Below the pieces are notes generated by a model. It saw nothing but the letters and a program-made list of their open reading frames with translations, was not told the DNA's origin and searched no databases. Source: Calditrichota bacterium (GTDB lineage: Bacteria; Calditrichota; Calditrichia; RBG-13-44-9; J075). From it: DNA of 18,163 bases. Position numbers and translations under genes: made by a program. Below are positions 1 through 7,740 of this stretch, piece after piece. The DNA lies in contig JAJRYW010000051.1 in NCBI GenBank assembly GCA_024275555.1, positions 1 through 18,163 of the forward strand. Direction: 5' to 3'. Position 1 is the first letter of the stretch; each line of letters opens with the position of its first letter.

Positions 1-321
1 GTCCACATCGCCATTCTGCAGCGATTCCCGGAAGGAAGCCTGGCGCTCCTGGTAAACCGAACTCTCCACTGCTGAAAAAATATGTTGAGGAGATTTGGCG
101 TCGCTGTCGCGGAACAAATCCCCCAGACGCTCCCACCATAGCCCCGATTCGTCGACGTACTGGATTACCAGCGTATCGCCGAGCGGGTTCTGCTGAAAAT
201 AGACGGGCAGGTAATAAAATCCCAAAATCACCAAAGGCCCCAGCAAGGTTGATATCACGAACATCCGGGTAAATACTTTGCTTTTGAACTCACGTCGGAT
301 TAAACTGAATGTTTTGCTCAC
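1..321 (-). CDS. ABC-2 type transporter permease, N-terminal part (cut by window edge)
   Basis: This is the first 107 codons of a membrane protein that runs off the left edge. Translated from the GTG at 319-321 it begins VSKTFSLIRREFKSKVFTRM. A hydrophobic helix follows (about residues 21-40, LLGPLVILGFYYLPVY), then a soluble stretch with VIQYVDESGLWWERLGD. A short cytosolic N-terminus, first TM helix and large extracytoplasmic domain fit the NatB/ABC-2 permease family (COG1668-like) that pairs with the ATPase encoded just upstream. An AAGGA Shine-Dalgarno lies about 10 nt before the GTG. The protein should form the membrane part of an exporter with that ATPase. The substrate (sodium, peptide or drug in relatives) cannot be told. 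Family assignment rests on topology and gene pairing because most of the protein is outside the window. Confidence 0.72.
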   Translation of the reverse strand, partial: MSKTFSLIRREFKSKVFTRMFVISTLLGPLVILGFYYLPVYFQQNPLGDTLVIQYVDESGLWWERLGDLFRDSDAKSPQHIFSAVESSVYQERQASFRESLQNGDVD

Positions 322-395
322 GGTAATAAATTCCTTCTCTTTGGTATGGGAATTCCCCTAAGGCGTCGCTTATCTCCTGCCCGGCTTCGGGGAGC

Positions 396-506
396 CCCCT
401 AAACGAGTACCGGGTGACAACGTCTTTCACTCTAAAAAAAACTTGGCGTTCTTCGCGTCTTCCGGCAATCCCCTAAACGAGTACCGGGTAACAACGTCTT
501 TCACTC
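396..506. repeat. 37-bp direct repeat pair (396-432 and 470-506)
   Basis: Two copies of a 37-bp sequence starting CCCCTAAACGAGTACCGGGT and ending CAACGTCTTTCACTC lie 74 bp apart in the same orientation. They differ at one base (GTGACAAC versus GTAACAAC). The second copy covers the TGA stop (501-503) of the ABC ATPase gene, so the repeat reaches the coding end. The spacer includes CTTGGCGTTCTTCGCGTCTT. There is no ORF inside. It could be an interspersed intergenic repeat or a local duplication. Confidence 0.85.
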
Positions 507-1436
507 CGGTAGAGTATCTAGCTCTTCCTGGTCGGTTGTCTCCCCGTCAACCAGGTCGATGAAAATTTGGTTCAGGGAGATATCGCCTGCTTCAAATTTG
601 CTGATTGAAAGCGGCAGATCGGCCAGCACCCGGAAAAAATCCTCCGGGGAGGCCTGGGGCCGGAGACGAATCTCCATGGAATTGCCGTAGTCGTTGACTT
701 CGGCTACCTGCGGCAGGCCTTTCACGGCGCTGCCGTCGCCGTGATACCGGATCATCACCCGGTTTTTGCTGTACGATTTTTTGATTTCCTGCAATTGCCC
801 CTGCAAAACCGCCTTCCCTTTGTTGATCAGGCAGATGTCCTGGCAAAGTCTTTCGGCCTGGTCCATTAAATGGGTGGAAAGGATGATGGCGACGCCCTTC
901 TGCTGAAGTTCCAGCAAAATGTCCTTCAGAAGTTTGGTGTTGACCGGGTCCAGGCCGGAGAAGGGTTCATCGACGATGAGCAGTTTGGGGTTATGCAGGA
1001 TTGTCCCGATAAACTGGGCTTTCTGTTGCAATCCTTTGGAAAGCTCCTCAATTTTTTTGTTGGCGCGATCGAGCAGCTCGAACCGCGCCAGCCATTCCCG
1101 GCTTCTTTGGCGAGCCACGGACGAGGAAAGACCTTTCATCTCCCCCAGGAACTGGAGGTGGTCAATTAATTTCATACGCGGATAGAGACCCCGTTCTTCC
1201 GGGAGGTAGCCCAGCTGGGATTTCAGCCCGTCGTGGAAGCGCTCTCCAAACAGCCGGATTTCCCCGCTGTCCGGGAGGAGGATGTGCATAATCATGCGCA
1301 TGGTGGTGGTTTTTCCGGCCCCGTTCGGGCCGATCAAGCCGAAAATCCGCCCCGGCTCAATGGTAAGCGAAATATGATCTACCGCCTGAACATGTTGAAA
1401 CGATTTGCAAATGTTGGTAACTTCCAGTGCGTACAT
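501..1436 (-). CDS. ABC transporter ATP-binding protein (NatA-like exporter ATPase)
   Basis: A 311-residue nucleotide-binding subunit that should hydrolyse ATP to drive the permease encoded downstream on the same strand. Visible motifs are Walker A GPNGAGKTT (about residues 36-44), signature LSKGLQQK (about 133-140, in place of LSGGQ), Walker B plus D-loop LLIVDEPFSGLDP (about 153-165) and the switch histidine in STH (about 189-191). The LSKG-QQK signature and the extra C-terminal domain of about 90 residues are typical of the COG4152/NatA branch of ABC-2 exporters. The ATG at 1434-1436 has an AAGGAGAG ribosome-binding site 9 nt upstream. Its stop lies inside a direct repeat, and the permease begins 180 bp further on. 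Substrate unknown; drug, sodium or protein export are all possible for the family. Confidence 0.9.
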   Translation of the reverse strand: MYALEVTNICKSFQHVQAVDHISLTIEPGRIFGLIGPNGAGKTTTMRMIMHILLPDSGEIRLFGERFHDGLKSQLGYLPEERGLYPRMKLIDHLQFLGEMKGLSSSVARQRSREWLARFELLDRANKKIEELSKGLQQKAQFIGTILHNPKLLIVDEPFSGLDPVNTKLLKDILLELQQKGVAIILSTHLMDQAERLCQDICLINKGKAVLQGQLQEIKKSYSKNRVMIRYHGDGSAVKGLPQVAEVNDYGNSMEIRLRPQASPEDFFRVLADLPLSISKFEAGDISLNQIFIDLVDGETTDQEELDTLPE

Positions 1437-1462
1437 CGAGGAGGACTCTCCTTGAAAAAGGA

Positions 1463-1482
1463 TGATTAAACCGAATTAATCA
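1463..1482. promoter_or_regulatory. Perfect inverted repeat, possible operator of the ABC operon
   Basis: TGATTAA-N6-TTAATCA is a perfect 7-bp inverted repeat centred about 37 bp upstream of the ABC ATPase start (minus strand). Its place between the likely promoter area and the ribosome-binding site suits a repressor site. The sequence is AT-rich, so chance is a real alternative. No regulator gene lies next to it. Confidence 0.3.
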
Positions 1483-1687
1483 AAATATTATCCGGACAAG
1501 CGCTGCTAATTTACATTTTTATTCAACAGCCGGAAAGTAAATTGCTACAAAGCCGGGCAAAAGTATCCGACGCTACCTCTTTCTCGTGGTTCGGTTTCGG
1601 ATCATCTAAATTTCTTTTCCAGAATTCCTTTGCTAAATCCCGGCAAATGTGTAAATTATATTGACAAAAATCTTACCGGTTTTAGCC

Positions 1688-1894
1688 ATGGAAAAGCTCA
1701 GTTTAAAAGAACAACGCCTGCTGGCTTTATTTTTTTTGGGTATCGTATTTTTTGCTTCCCCATTCTTAACCCTGTTTAACCGGCCGACACGAATATTCGG
1801 TGTTCCGGCCCTGTTTATATATTTGTTTGCTGCCTGGGCAATTTTTATCCTGCTGGTGGGCCTGATTATTGAGAGGAAGCGTAATAAGTCATAA
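1688..1894 (+). CDS. Small two-helix membrane protein upstream of the SSS-kinase (CbrX-like)
   Basis: A 68-residue protein starting MEKLSLKEQRLLALFFLG with two hydrophobic segments (about residues 10-25 and 39-60), separated by FNRPTRIFGVPALFIYLFAA, and a basic tail IERKRNKS. I chose the ATG at 1688. The frame can be extended to a TTG at 1661, but the extra residues look unlike a signal. No good Shine-Dalgarno is visible for either start. From memory, small proteins with this pattern (FNRP...GxPxLYxYLFxxWA) are commonly encoded just upstream of CbrA-type symporter-kinases in proteobacteria (the cbrX position), which is why I read it as a partner of the next gene. Unlike the coupled cbrX-cbrA pair, 219 bp separate the two here. 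A subunit or assembly role with the symporter domain is inference. Confidence 0.65.
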   Translation: MEKLSLKEQRLLALFFLGIVFFASPFLTLFNRPTRIFGVPALFIYLFAAWAIFILLVGLIIERKRNKS

Positions 1895-2113
1895 ACTGAT
1901 GTTACGCGCTTGTCAGTTTTTTGATCTTGAGTCACAGAGAACTCGGCAAAACGATTAAATATAAAGCTCTGTCTAACTAAATATTTTTGTTGTCTTTAAA
2001 TTGTCAAACGTAATTCAATTTTTTTATATTTTTTTAAGAATCTCTGCGACCTCTACGTCTCTGGGGCAAAATTGCGTAACATGAGGTCGTAATTTAACCC
2101 GATCTGAGAAGCG
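1895..2113 (+). promoter_or_regulatory. AT-rich intergenic region with candidate promoter of the SSS-kinase gene
   Basis: This gap is much richer in A+T than its neighbours. TTG (2001-2003), 21 nt, then TATATTTT (2025-2032) resembles the FCB-type -33/-7 promoter; the last base differs from TAnnTTTG. A second TATTTTTG at 1982-1989 fits the -7 box but has no TTG at the right distance. At about 2041-2068 lies TCTCTGCGACCTCTACGTCT, which resembles short repeats often seen between genes in environmental bacterial genomes. A short GAGAAG lies only 2 nt before the kinase ATG, so its translation start is weakly marked. Confidence 0.35.
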
Positions 2114-4879
2114 ATGATTTCCGGATGGATCATACTCCCAACTTCGCTGGCATATCTGGGCCTGCTCTTTGCGATTGCCTATTATGGGGATCGCCGCGCT
2201 GCGGCTAACCGCAGTATCATCAGTAATCCCTACATCTATTCACTCTCCCTGGCGGTCTACTGCACGGCCTGGACGTTTTATGGAAGTGTGGGAAGAGCAG
2301 CCAATTATGGCATTCAATTTTTGCCGATTTATATCGGACCCACCCTGATGGTTGCTTTATGGTGGCTGGTGATGCGCAAAATAATCCGCATCAGCAAACG
2401 CAACCGCATCACCTCCATTGCCGATTTTATCGGCTCCCGCTATGGGAAAAGCACCACCCTGAGCGGGGTGGTAACTATTATCGCGGTCATCGGGATAATC
2501 CCCTACATTTCTTTGCAGCTTAAAGCGATTTCGGTGAGTTTCCAGATCATCAACGGGCCGCCGGCTACCGGGTTGCCTAACCTGCCGCTTTTCCAGGATA
2601 CCAGTTTTTATATCGCCATGATCCTGGCCGTGTTTACCATCCTCTTCGGCACCCGGCACCTCGACGCTACCGAGCGCCACGAAGGAATGGTCGCCGCGAT
2701 CGCCTTTGAGTCGGTGGTTAAGCTGATTGCGTTTCTGGCGGTGGGTATATTTGTCACCTACGGCGTTTATAACGGCTTTCATGATGTCTTCAGTCGCGCC
2801 GAGTCTTTCCCGCGGCTGCAGGATCAGTTTACGCTCGATTTTGAAAGCGGCGAAATCTGGCAGTGGATTTGGCTAACCGCCCTCTCGATGATGGCGATTA
2901 TGTTTCTGCCCCGCCAGTTCCAGGTTGCCGTTATCGAAAATGTTGATGAAACCCATGTCAAAAAAGCCATGTGGCTTTTCCCGCTTTACCTGCTGGTGAT
3001 TAATATCTTTGTTCTGCCCATTGCGGCGGGCGGGGTCATGCACTTTACCGCCGGCGGGATGGACCCGGATACTTTTGTGCTGACCCTGCCGCTGGTGGAG
3101 GGGGCCAACTCCATTGCCTTGCTGGTGTTTCTGGGCGGCCTCTCTGCCGCCACCGGTATGGTGATTGTGGAAACCATTGCCTTAAGCACCATGATTTGCA
3201 ACGACCTGGTGATGCCGATTCTTTTGCGCTCCCGCTATCTGCGCCTGGAGCGGCGCCGGGATTTAACCGGGTGGCTTCTGACAATCCGGCGCACCAGTAT
3301 TATCGGGGTGATTTTACTGGGCTATATCTACTTCCATTACATTGCGGAGTACTTCACCCTGGTGTCGATTGGCCTGATCTCTTTTGCGGCGGTTGCCCAG
3401 TTTGCCCCGGCCATTTTGGGCGGAATCTATTGGAAACGCGGCAGCCAGGTCGGGGCGCTGACCGGGTTGGTGATCGGGTTCTTAGTGTGGATTTACACTC
3501 TTCCTTTTCCGTCCCTGGTAGAGGCGGGGATGCTCTCCCAATCCATCCTCACCGAGGGGCCGTTTGGTATTGAACTGCTGCGCCCGCATCACCTGTTCGG
3601 TTTGCAGGGGTTTGATCCGATTGGCCATGCCCTGTTTTGGAGCATCTTCCTCAATGCCGGTTTTTATGTGAGCATCTCCCTGTTTTCCAAACCGACCGCC
3701 CTGGAATACAGCCAGGCCTCGCTTTTTGTAGATGTCTTCCGCTACACCGATGTGCGGGGCATCTCCTCCACCTGGCAGGGCGGGGCCTCCTCCAAGGAAC
3801 TGCACTCCTTGCTGCGCCGGTTCCTGGGCAAACGGAAAGCCGACGAGGCCTTTACCATTTATGCTAAGCGCCACAAAATCAACTGGAAACAGGCTTTGGA
3901 AGCGGATGCCGATTTCGTAAACTATGCCGAGCAACTGCTTGCCGGGGCAATCGGGGCGGCTACCGCCCGGGTGATGATCAGCCATGTGGTTCAGGAAGTG
4001 CCGCTCAGCCCGGAAGAAGTAAAAAGCATCCTCGATGAAACCAAAGAAGTGCTGGCCCACAGTAAGGAGCTGGAAATTAAATCACGCGAGCTGGAGAAAG
4101 CCACCCGGGAGTTAAAAGCCGCCAACCAGCGGTTGAAAGAACTGGACCAGCTCAAGGATGATTTTGTCTCCACCGTAACCCATGAATTGCGCACCCCCCT
4201 GACCTCGGTTCGGGCCTTTACGGAAATCATTTTTGACAACCCGGACCTGGAACTGAACCAGCGCCAGCATTTTCTGAACATCATCATCAAAGAAAGTGAG
4301 CGGTTAACCCGCTTGATAAATCAGTTGCTGGACCTGCAGAAGATCGAGTCGGAAACGATGGAATGGCATATTGACCGGGTGGATATGAACAGTGTAATTA
4401 AAGACGCCGTCAACGCCACCAGCCAGTTGATGCGGGAAAAAGCCCTGAAACAGGAGTTGAGCCTTCCCGATGAACCGGTCTATGTTCAGGGCGACCGGGA
4501 CCGGCTTATCCAGGTGATGCTCAACCTGTTGTCGAACGCGATCAAGTTCTGCGACCAGAAACAGGGGCATATCTCCGTTTCGCTGGTAAAGGAAAATAAT
4601 TCCCAGGTGCGGGTGGATGTGGAAGATAACGGCATCGGCATTCGTCCGGAAGACATCAAGGTGATTTTTGAGAAATTCCGGCAAGTGCATGACCCGGTAA
4701 CCGGCCGGCCCACCGGCAGCGGGCTGGGCCTGCCCATCACCCGGCGCATTATTGAATACCACCGGGGAAAAATTTGGGTGAAGAGTGAATTGGGAAAAGG
4801 CTCCTGTTTTTCCTTCCTGCTTCCCTTGGCCCGGGAAGAACAGCCCACTCAACCCGCAGAGGAGCCAACTGTTGCCTGA
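2114..4879 (+). CDS. Sodium:solute symporter-STAC-histidine kinase fusion (CbrA/CrbS-like sensor)
   Basis: A 921-residue membrane sensor kinase. Residues 1 to about 530 are a sodium:solute symporter (SSS) domain of about 13 helices, opening SLAYLGLLFAIAYYGDRR and containing SLAVYCTAWTFYGSVGRAA, as in CbrA and CrbS. Residues about 545-625 match the STAC linker (LHSLLRRFLGKRKADEAF). A charged coiled coil (about 625-675) leads to the HisKA box with His690 in THELRTPL. The ATPase domain follows: N box NLLSNAIKF (about 804-812), G1 DNGIGI (838-843) and G2 GSGLGL (868-873). All kinase motifs are intact, so it should autophosphorylate. Known relatives sense nutrients (histidine/C-N balance for CbrA, acetate for CrbS). 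It lacks the PAS and fused receiver of some CrbS proteins. The receiver is encoded separately 296 bp downstream. Ligand unknown. Confidence 0.93.
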   Translation: MISGWIILPTSLAYLGLLFAIAYYGDRRAAANRSIISNPYIYSLSLAVYCTAWTFYGSVGRAANYGIQFLPIYIGPTLMVALWWLVMRKIIRISKRNRITSIADFIGSRYGKSTTLSGVVTIIAVIGIIPYISLQLKAISVSFQIINGPPATGLPNLPLFQDTSFYIAMILAVFTILFGTRHLDATERHEGMVAAIAFESVVKLIAFLAVGIFVTYGVYNGFHDVFSRAESFPRLQDQFTLDFESGEIWQWIWLTALSMMAIMFLPRQFQVAVIENVDETHVKKAMWLFPLYLLVINIFVLPIAAGGVMHFTAGGMDPDTFVLTLPLVEGANSIALLVFLGGLSAATGMVIVETIALSTMICNDLVMPILLRSRYLRLERRRDLTGWLLTIRRTSIIGVILLGYIYFHYIAEYFTLVSIGLISFAAVAQFAPAILGGIYWKRGSQVGALTGLVIGFLVWIYTLPFPSLVEAGMLSQSILTEGPFGIELLRPHHLFGLQGFDPIGHALFWSIFLNAGFYVSISLFSKPTALEYSQASLFVDVFRYTDVRGISSTWQGGASSKELHSLLRRFLGKRKADEAFTIYAKRHKINWKQALEADADFVNYAEQLLAGAIGAATARVMISHVVQEVPLSPEEVKSILDETKEVLAHSKELEIKSRELEKATRELKAANQRLKELDQLKDDFVSTVTHELRTPLTSVRAFTEIIFDNPDLELNQRQHFLNIIIKESERLTRLINQLLDLQKIESETMEWHIDRVDMNSVIKDAVNATSQLMREKALKQELSLPDEPVYVQGDRDRLIQVMLNLLSNAIKFCDQKQGHISVSLVKENNSQVRVDVEDNGIGIRPEDIKVIFEKFRQVHDPVTGRPTGSGLGLPITRRIIEYHRGKIWVKSELGKGSCFSFLLPLAREEQPTQPAEEPTVA

Positions 4880-5175
4880 TATGAAGAGATCAATTAGCCC
4901 CTTTCGGGGTTTATATCGACAACATATTGTCGATGTGCTCTCCGCGACAGCGGAGCACGCCTTCGCGCCGAAATGCGCGATAGCGCTTAGTGCAGGTAAA
5001 CTTGTTTTTTTACCTTTTGCACTTGACTCAGTCTATGAAAATCCCCTTCGAAAGGGCAGGGGGGATGTCAGTAGCACAAAGATATATCAAAACTTTAAGA
5101 GATTTAGTTCCATTTGTATTAGGGAAGAATGAAACTTAGGCAGAACACCAAAAACCATTATCCTGGAGAGAGAAA
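4880..5175. other. Hairpin-rich intergenic region between kinase and receiver genes
   Basis: No gene found. Five inverted repeats stand close together: CCCC-TTTC-GGGG (4898-4909, followed by TTTATAT, a weak terminator candidate); ATCGACAA-CATA-TTGTCGAT (4915-4934, perfect 8-bp arms); an imperfect stem with loop GACA at 4935-4958; AGTGCA-GGTAAA pairing with TTTACC-TTT-TGCACT (4989-5023, 12 pairs with a 3-nt bulge); and CCCTT-CGA-AAGGG (5044-5056). The last, with the following AGGGGGGATGTCA, resembles C/G-rich repeats seen in many bacterial intergenic regions. The region may hold a processed leader, a small RNA or repeat debris. Confidence 0.5.
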
Positions 5176-5544
5176 ATGGCAAAAAAGGTTCTAATCGTGG
5201 ATGATGAGCCCAATATTGTAATCTCCCTGGAATTTCTGATGAAGCAGGACGGATACGAACTGCGCGTGGCCCGGGATGGGAACCAGGCGCTGGAGGAACT
5301 GGAAAAATTCCGTCCGGATTTAGTGCTGTTGGACGTGATGTTGCCCTACAAAAGCGGGTTTGAAATCTGTCAGAAAATTAAAGAGCGCCCCGAATGGCGG
5401 GATATGAAAATAATTTTACTAACGGCTAAAGGAAGAGAAGCAGATGTTACCAAGGGGATGGCCCTCGGTGCGGATGCATATATTACCAAACCGTTTTCCA
5501 CAAAGGAACTGGTAGCGAAAGTACGCGATATACTTGAAAACTGA
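5176..5544 (+). CDS. Stand-alone response regulator receiver protein (CheY-like)
   Basis: A 122-residue single receiver domain without an output domain. The acidic pair D9-D10, phospho-acceptor D53 (LLLDVML), T83 and K105 (ITKPF) are all present, so it should accept phosphate. GGAGAG lies 6 nt before the ATG. It is encoded between the SSS-histidine kinase and the sensor-exonuclease gene, and the latter's ATG begins one base after this gene's stop. The obvious phosphodonor is the upstream kinase. Because it has no DNA-binding domain, unlike CbrB or CrbR, it must act by protein contact. The neighbouring sensor-exonuclease is a natural candidate partner, but this is inference. Confidence in the family is very high, in the pathway moderate. 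Confidence 0.95.
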   Translation: MAKKVLIVDDEPNIVISLEFLMKQDGYELRVARDGNQALEELEKFRPDLVLLDVMLPYKSGFEICQKIKERPEWRDMKIILLTAKGREADVTKGMALGADAYITKPFSTKELVAKVRDILEN

Positions 5545-5545
5545 T

Positions 5546-7708
5546 ATGACTCTGAAGTTAAAATTCTGGCTTGGTTTTCTGGCGGCGGCTGTTCTGGCAT
5601 TGCTGATCGTAACCGGCGCTTTTTTTTTCTATTACACCTCCTTGCCGCAACCACGTCAAATTGAAATTATTACCTTTCTTCACCACAACATCTACCTGTT
5701 TCTGCTTCCTCCGACCACGTTGCTGATCGGCGCTGCGATCGCATATCACATTGTCGTCAAAAACTACCTGCTGCCGTTGAACAAAATTGTGGAAGACACC
5801 ATGATTCTGGCCCGCGTCAACGCCGGGCATCGCCTCCAGGTGCAGGGCGGCTCGATCCTGTCTCAACTGGCCGAAGTGATCAACGACGCCGCCGACCGTT
5901 TTTATGATTTGCGCAAAAACGTGGAAGCCCGCATTGCCCAGGCCAACGCCTCCCTGGAGGAAGAAAAAAACACCCTGGCCGCCCTGATTTCCCAACTGGA
6001 CGAAGGGGTGCTGGTCTGCAACCTGGAAGGGCAGATTTTATTATACAACCGGCAGGCCCAGCACTATCTCAGCAAAGAGGGGGTGGCCGGCCGTAACGGC
6101 GGCGATCCCGAGAGCGGCGGTTTTGTGGGATTAGGACGTTCTGTCTTTGGGGTGATCGAAAAAGAGGTGCTTACCCACGCCCTGGGCGACCTGGAACAGC
6201 GCATGAAGAAAGCCCGCAGCCGCAAAATCTCCCAGTTTGTTACCACCAGCAGCCAGGATCAACTGCTGCGGGTGCGAATGGTGCCGGTGCTGGATGATCG
6301 CGAGCAGATGAGCGGCTTTATCCTGGTGATCTATGATATCACCGAACGGGTGGAGGCCGACGCCCGGCGGGATTACCTGCTGCAATCGCTTACCGAGGGA
6401 ATCCGGGCCAGCCTGGCCAACATCCGCGCCGCCGTGGAAACCCTGGAAGCCTACCCGACCATGCCCAAGTCCCAGCGCGACGCTTTTATTGATGTTATCC
6501 TGCAGGAGTCGCGTTCCCTTAGCGGCTTTCTCAACCAAACCGTGCATGATTTCTCGGAACACTTCAAATCGCAGTGGTCGCTGGAGAACATGCTTTGCCG
6601 GGAATTGCTGAGCGCCGCCCAGCGCAAAGTGCATGATCACATGCCCGTTGCCATGCAGATTGAGCACTTCCGGGAAGAAGTCTGGATAAAGGTGGACAGC
6701 TATACCATGGTGCAGGTGCTCTACTATTTGATTCACCAGCTCCGGGATCAACTCGAGGTGCGCGAGGTTACCTGCCGGATCGGGAAAGAAGGCAAATTTG
6801 CCTGCATAGATATTCTCTGGGAAGGAGATGCACTCAGCTCGGAAATGTTCCGGGCCTGGAAAGATCAAATTTTACAGACGCATCAGCAGCATTTGCCCTA
6901 TTCTTTGCAGGAAGTTTTAGAAAAGCATGATGCTGAAATCTGGTCCCAGCGCGAGCAGGAGAGCGGCCGGTTTTACCTGCGCCTGTTGCTGCCCGCTGCC
7001 CCGCCGCCCCGGGAGCCCGATCTGCCCGTGCGCGTGGTCGCCGAAGAACGGCCGGTGTTTTACGATTTTGATCTGTTCCACCAGGCCGGTCAGAAACCGG
7101 AACTGGATGAACGCCCCCTGGTCGAGTTGACCTACACCGTCTTCGATACCGAAACCACCGGGTTAAGTCCCTCGGAAGGGGATGAAATTGTTTCCATCGG
7201 TGCGGTGCGGGTGGTCAACGGGCGGATGCTCCGCGGCGAAGTGTTTGATCAACTGGTCAATCCGCGCCGCCCGGTGCCGCCGGGATCAGTGGAAATTCAC
7301 GGTATCCAGCCGGAAATGCTTCGCAATCAGCCGTCCATCGAGCAAGTGCTGCCGGTCTTCCATGCCTTTGCCAAAGATACGGTGCTGGTGGCCCATAACG
7401 CCGCCTTCGATATGCGCTTCCTGCAACTGAAAGAATCCGCCTCCGGGGTGAGCTTTATCAATCCTATCCTGGACACCCTGCTCTTATCGGCGGTGGTGCA
7501 CCCTCACCAGGACGGGCACAGCCTGGATGCCATTGCCAGGCGGCTGGGTATTACCATTATCGGCCGGCACACTGCCCTGGGCGACGCCGTGGTTACCGCA
7601 GAAGTGCTGTTAAAACTGATCCCCTTTCTGAATGAGCAGGGTATCCACACCCTCCGGCAGGCCCGGGAAGCTTCCCAAAAAACTTTTTACGCCCGGATTA
7701 AATATTAG
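5546..7708 (+). CDS. Membrane PAS sensor with degenerate kinase core fused to a DEDDh 3'-5' exonuclease
   Basis: A 720-residue fusion, numbered from the ATG at 5546; a TTG at 5534 overlapping the receiver gene is an alternative start. Two TM helices (about 6-30 and 48-66) are followed by a HAMP-like linker and coiled coil, and a PAS-like domain from about 148 (LDEGVLVCNLEGQILLYN) to about 270. A DHp-like segment SLTEGIRASLANIRAAVET aligns with TVTHELRTPLTSVRAFTEI of the upstream kinase, with Glu284 in place of the phospho-His. The ATPase-like region (about 360-480) lacks recognisable N, G1 and G2 boxes. The C-terminus (about 528-710) is a DnaQ/epsilon-type exonuclease with every DEDDh residue: D534 and E536 (FDTETTG), D622 (HNAAFD), H675 and D680 (HTALGD). 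It therefore looks like a sensor-controlled nuclease without kinase activity. The substrate (DNA, RNA or a small nucleotide) is unknown. It sits next to the receiver gene in an apparent operon. Confidence 0.9.
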   Translation: MTLKLKFWLGFLAAAVLALLIVTGAFFFYYTSLPQPRQIEIITFLHHNIYLFLLPPTTLLIGAAIAYHIVVKNYLLPLNKIVEDTMILARVNAGHRLQVQGGSILSQLAEVINDAADRFYDLRKNVEARIAQANASLEEEKNTLAALISQLDEGVLVCNLEGQILLYNRQAQHYLSKEGVAGRNGGDPESGGFVGLGRSVFGVIEKEVLTHALGDLEQRMKKARSRKISQFVTTSSQDQLLRVRMVPVLDDREQMSGFILVIYDITERVEADARRDYLLQSLTEGIRASLANIRAAVETLEAYPTMPKSQRDAFIDVILQESRSLSGFLNQTVHDFSEHFKSQWSLENMLCRELLSAAQRKVHDHMPVAMQIEHFREEVWIKVDSYTMVQVLYYLIHQLRDQLEVREVTCRIGKEGKFACIDILWEGDALSSEMFRAWKDQILQTHQQHLPYSLQEVLEKHDAEIWSQREQESGRFYLRLLLPAAPPPREPDLPVRVVAEERPVFYDFDLFHQAGQKPELDERPLVELTYTVFDTETTGLSPSEGDEIVSIGAVRVVNGRMLRGEVFDQLVNPRRPVPPGSVEIHGIQPEMLRNQPSIEQVLPVFHAFAKDTVLVAHNAAFDMRFLQLKESASGVSFINPILDTLLLSAVVHPHQDGHSLDAIARRLGITIIGRHTALGDAVVTAEVLLKLIPFLNEQGIHTLRQAREASQKTFYARIKY

Positions 7709-7740
7709 CACCCTGCCGGGAGAGGAACCGCCGAAAGCAG

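Noticed and set aside
1661..1689. TTGACA at 1661-1666 as a sigma-70 -35 box
   Set aside because: No TATAAT-like box 16-18 nt later, and the small membrane protein gene starts at 1688.
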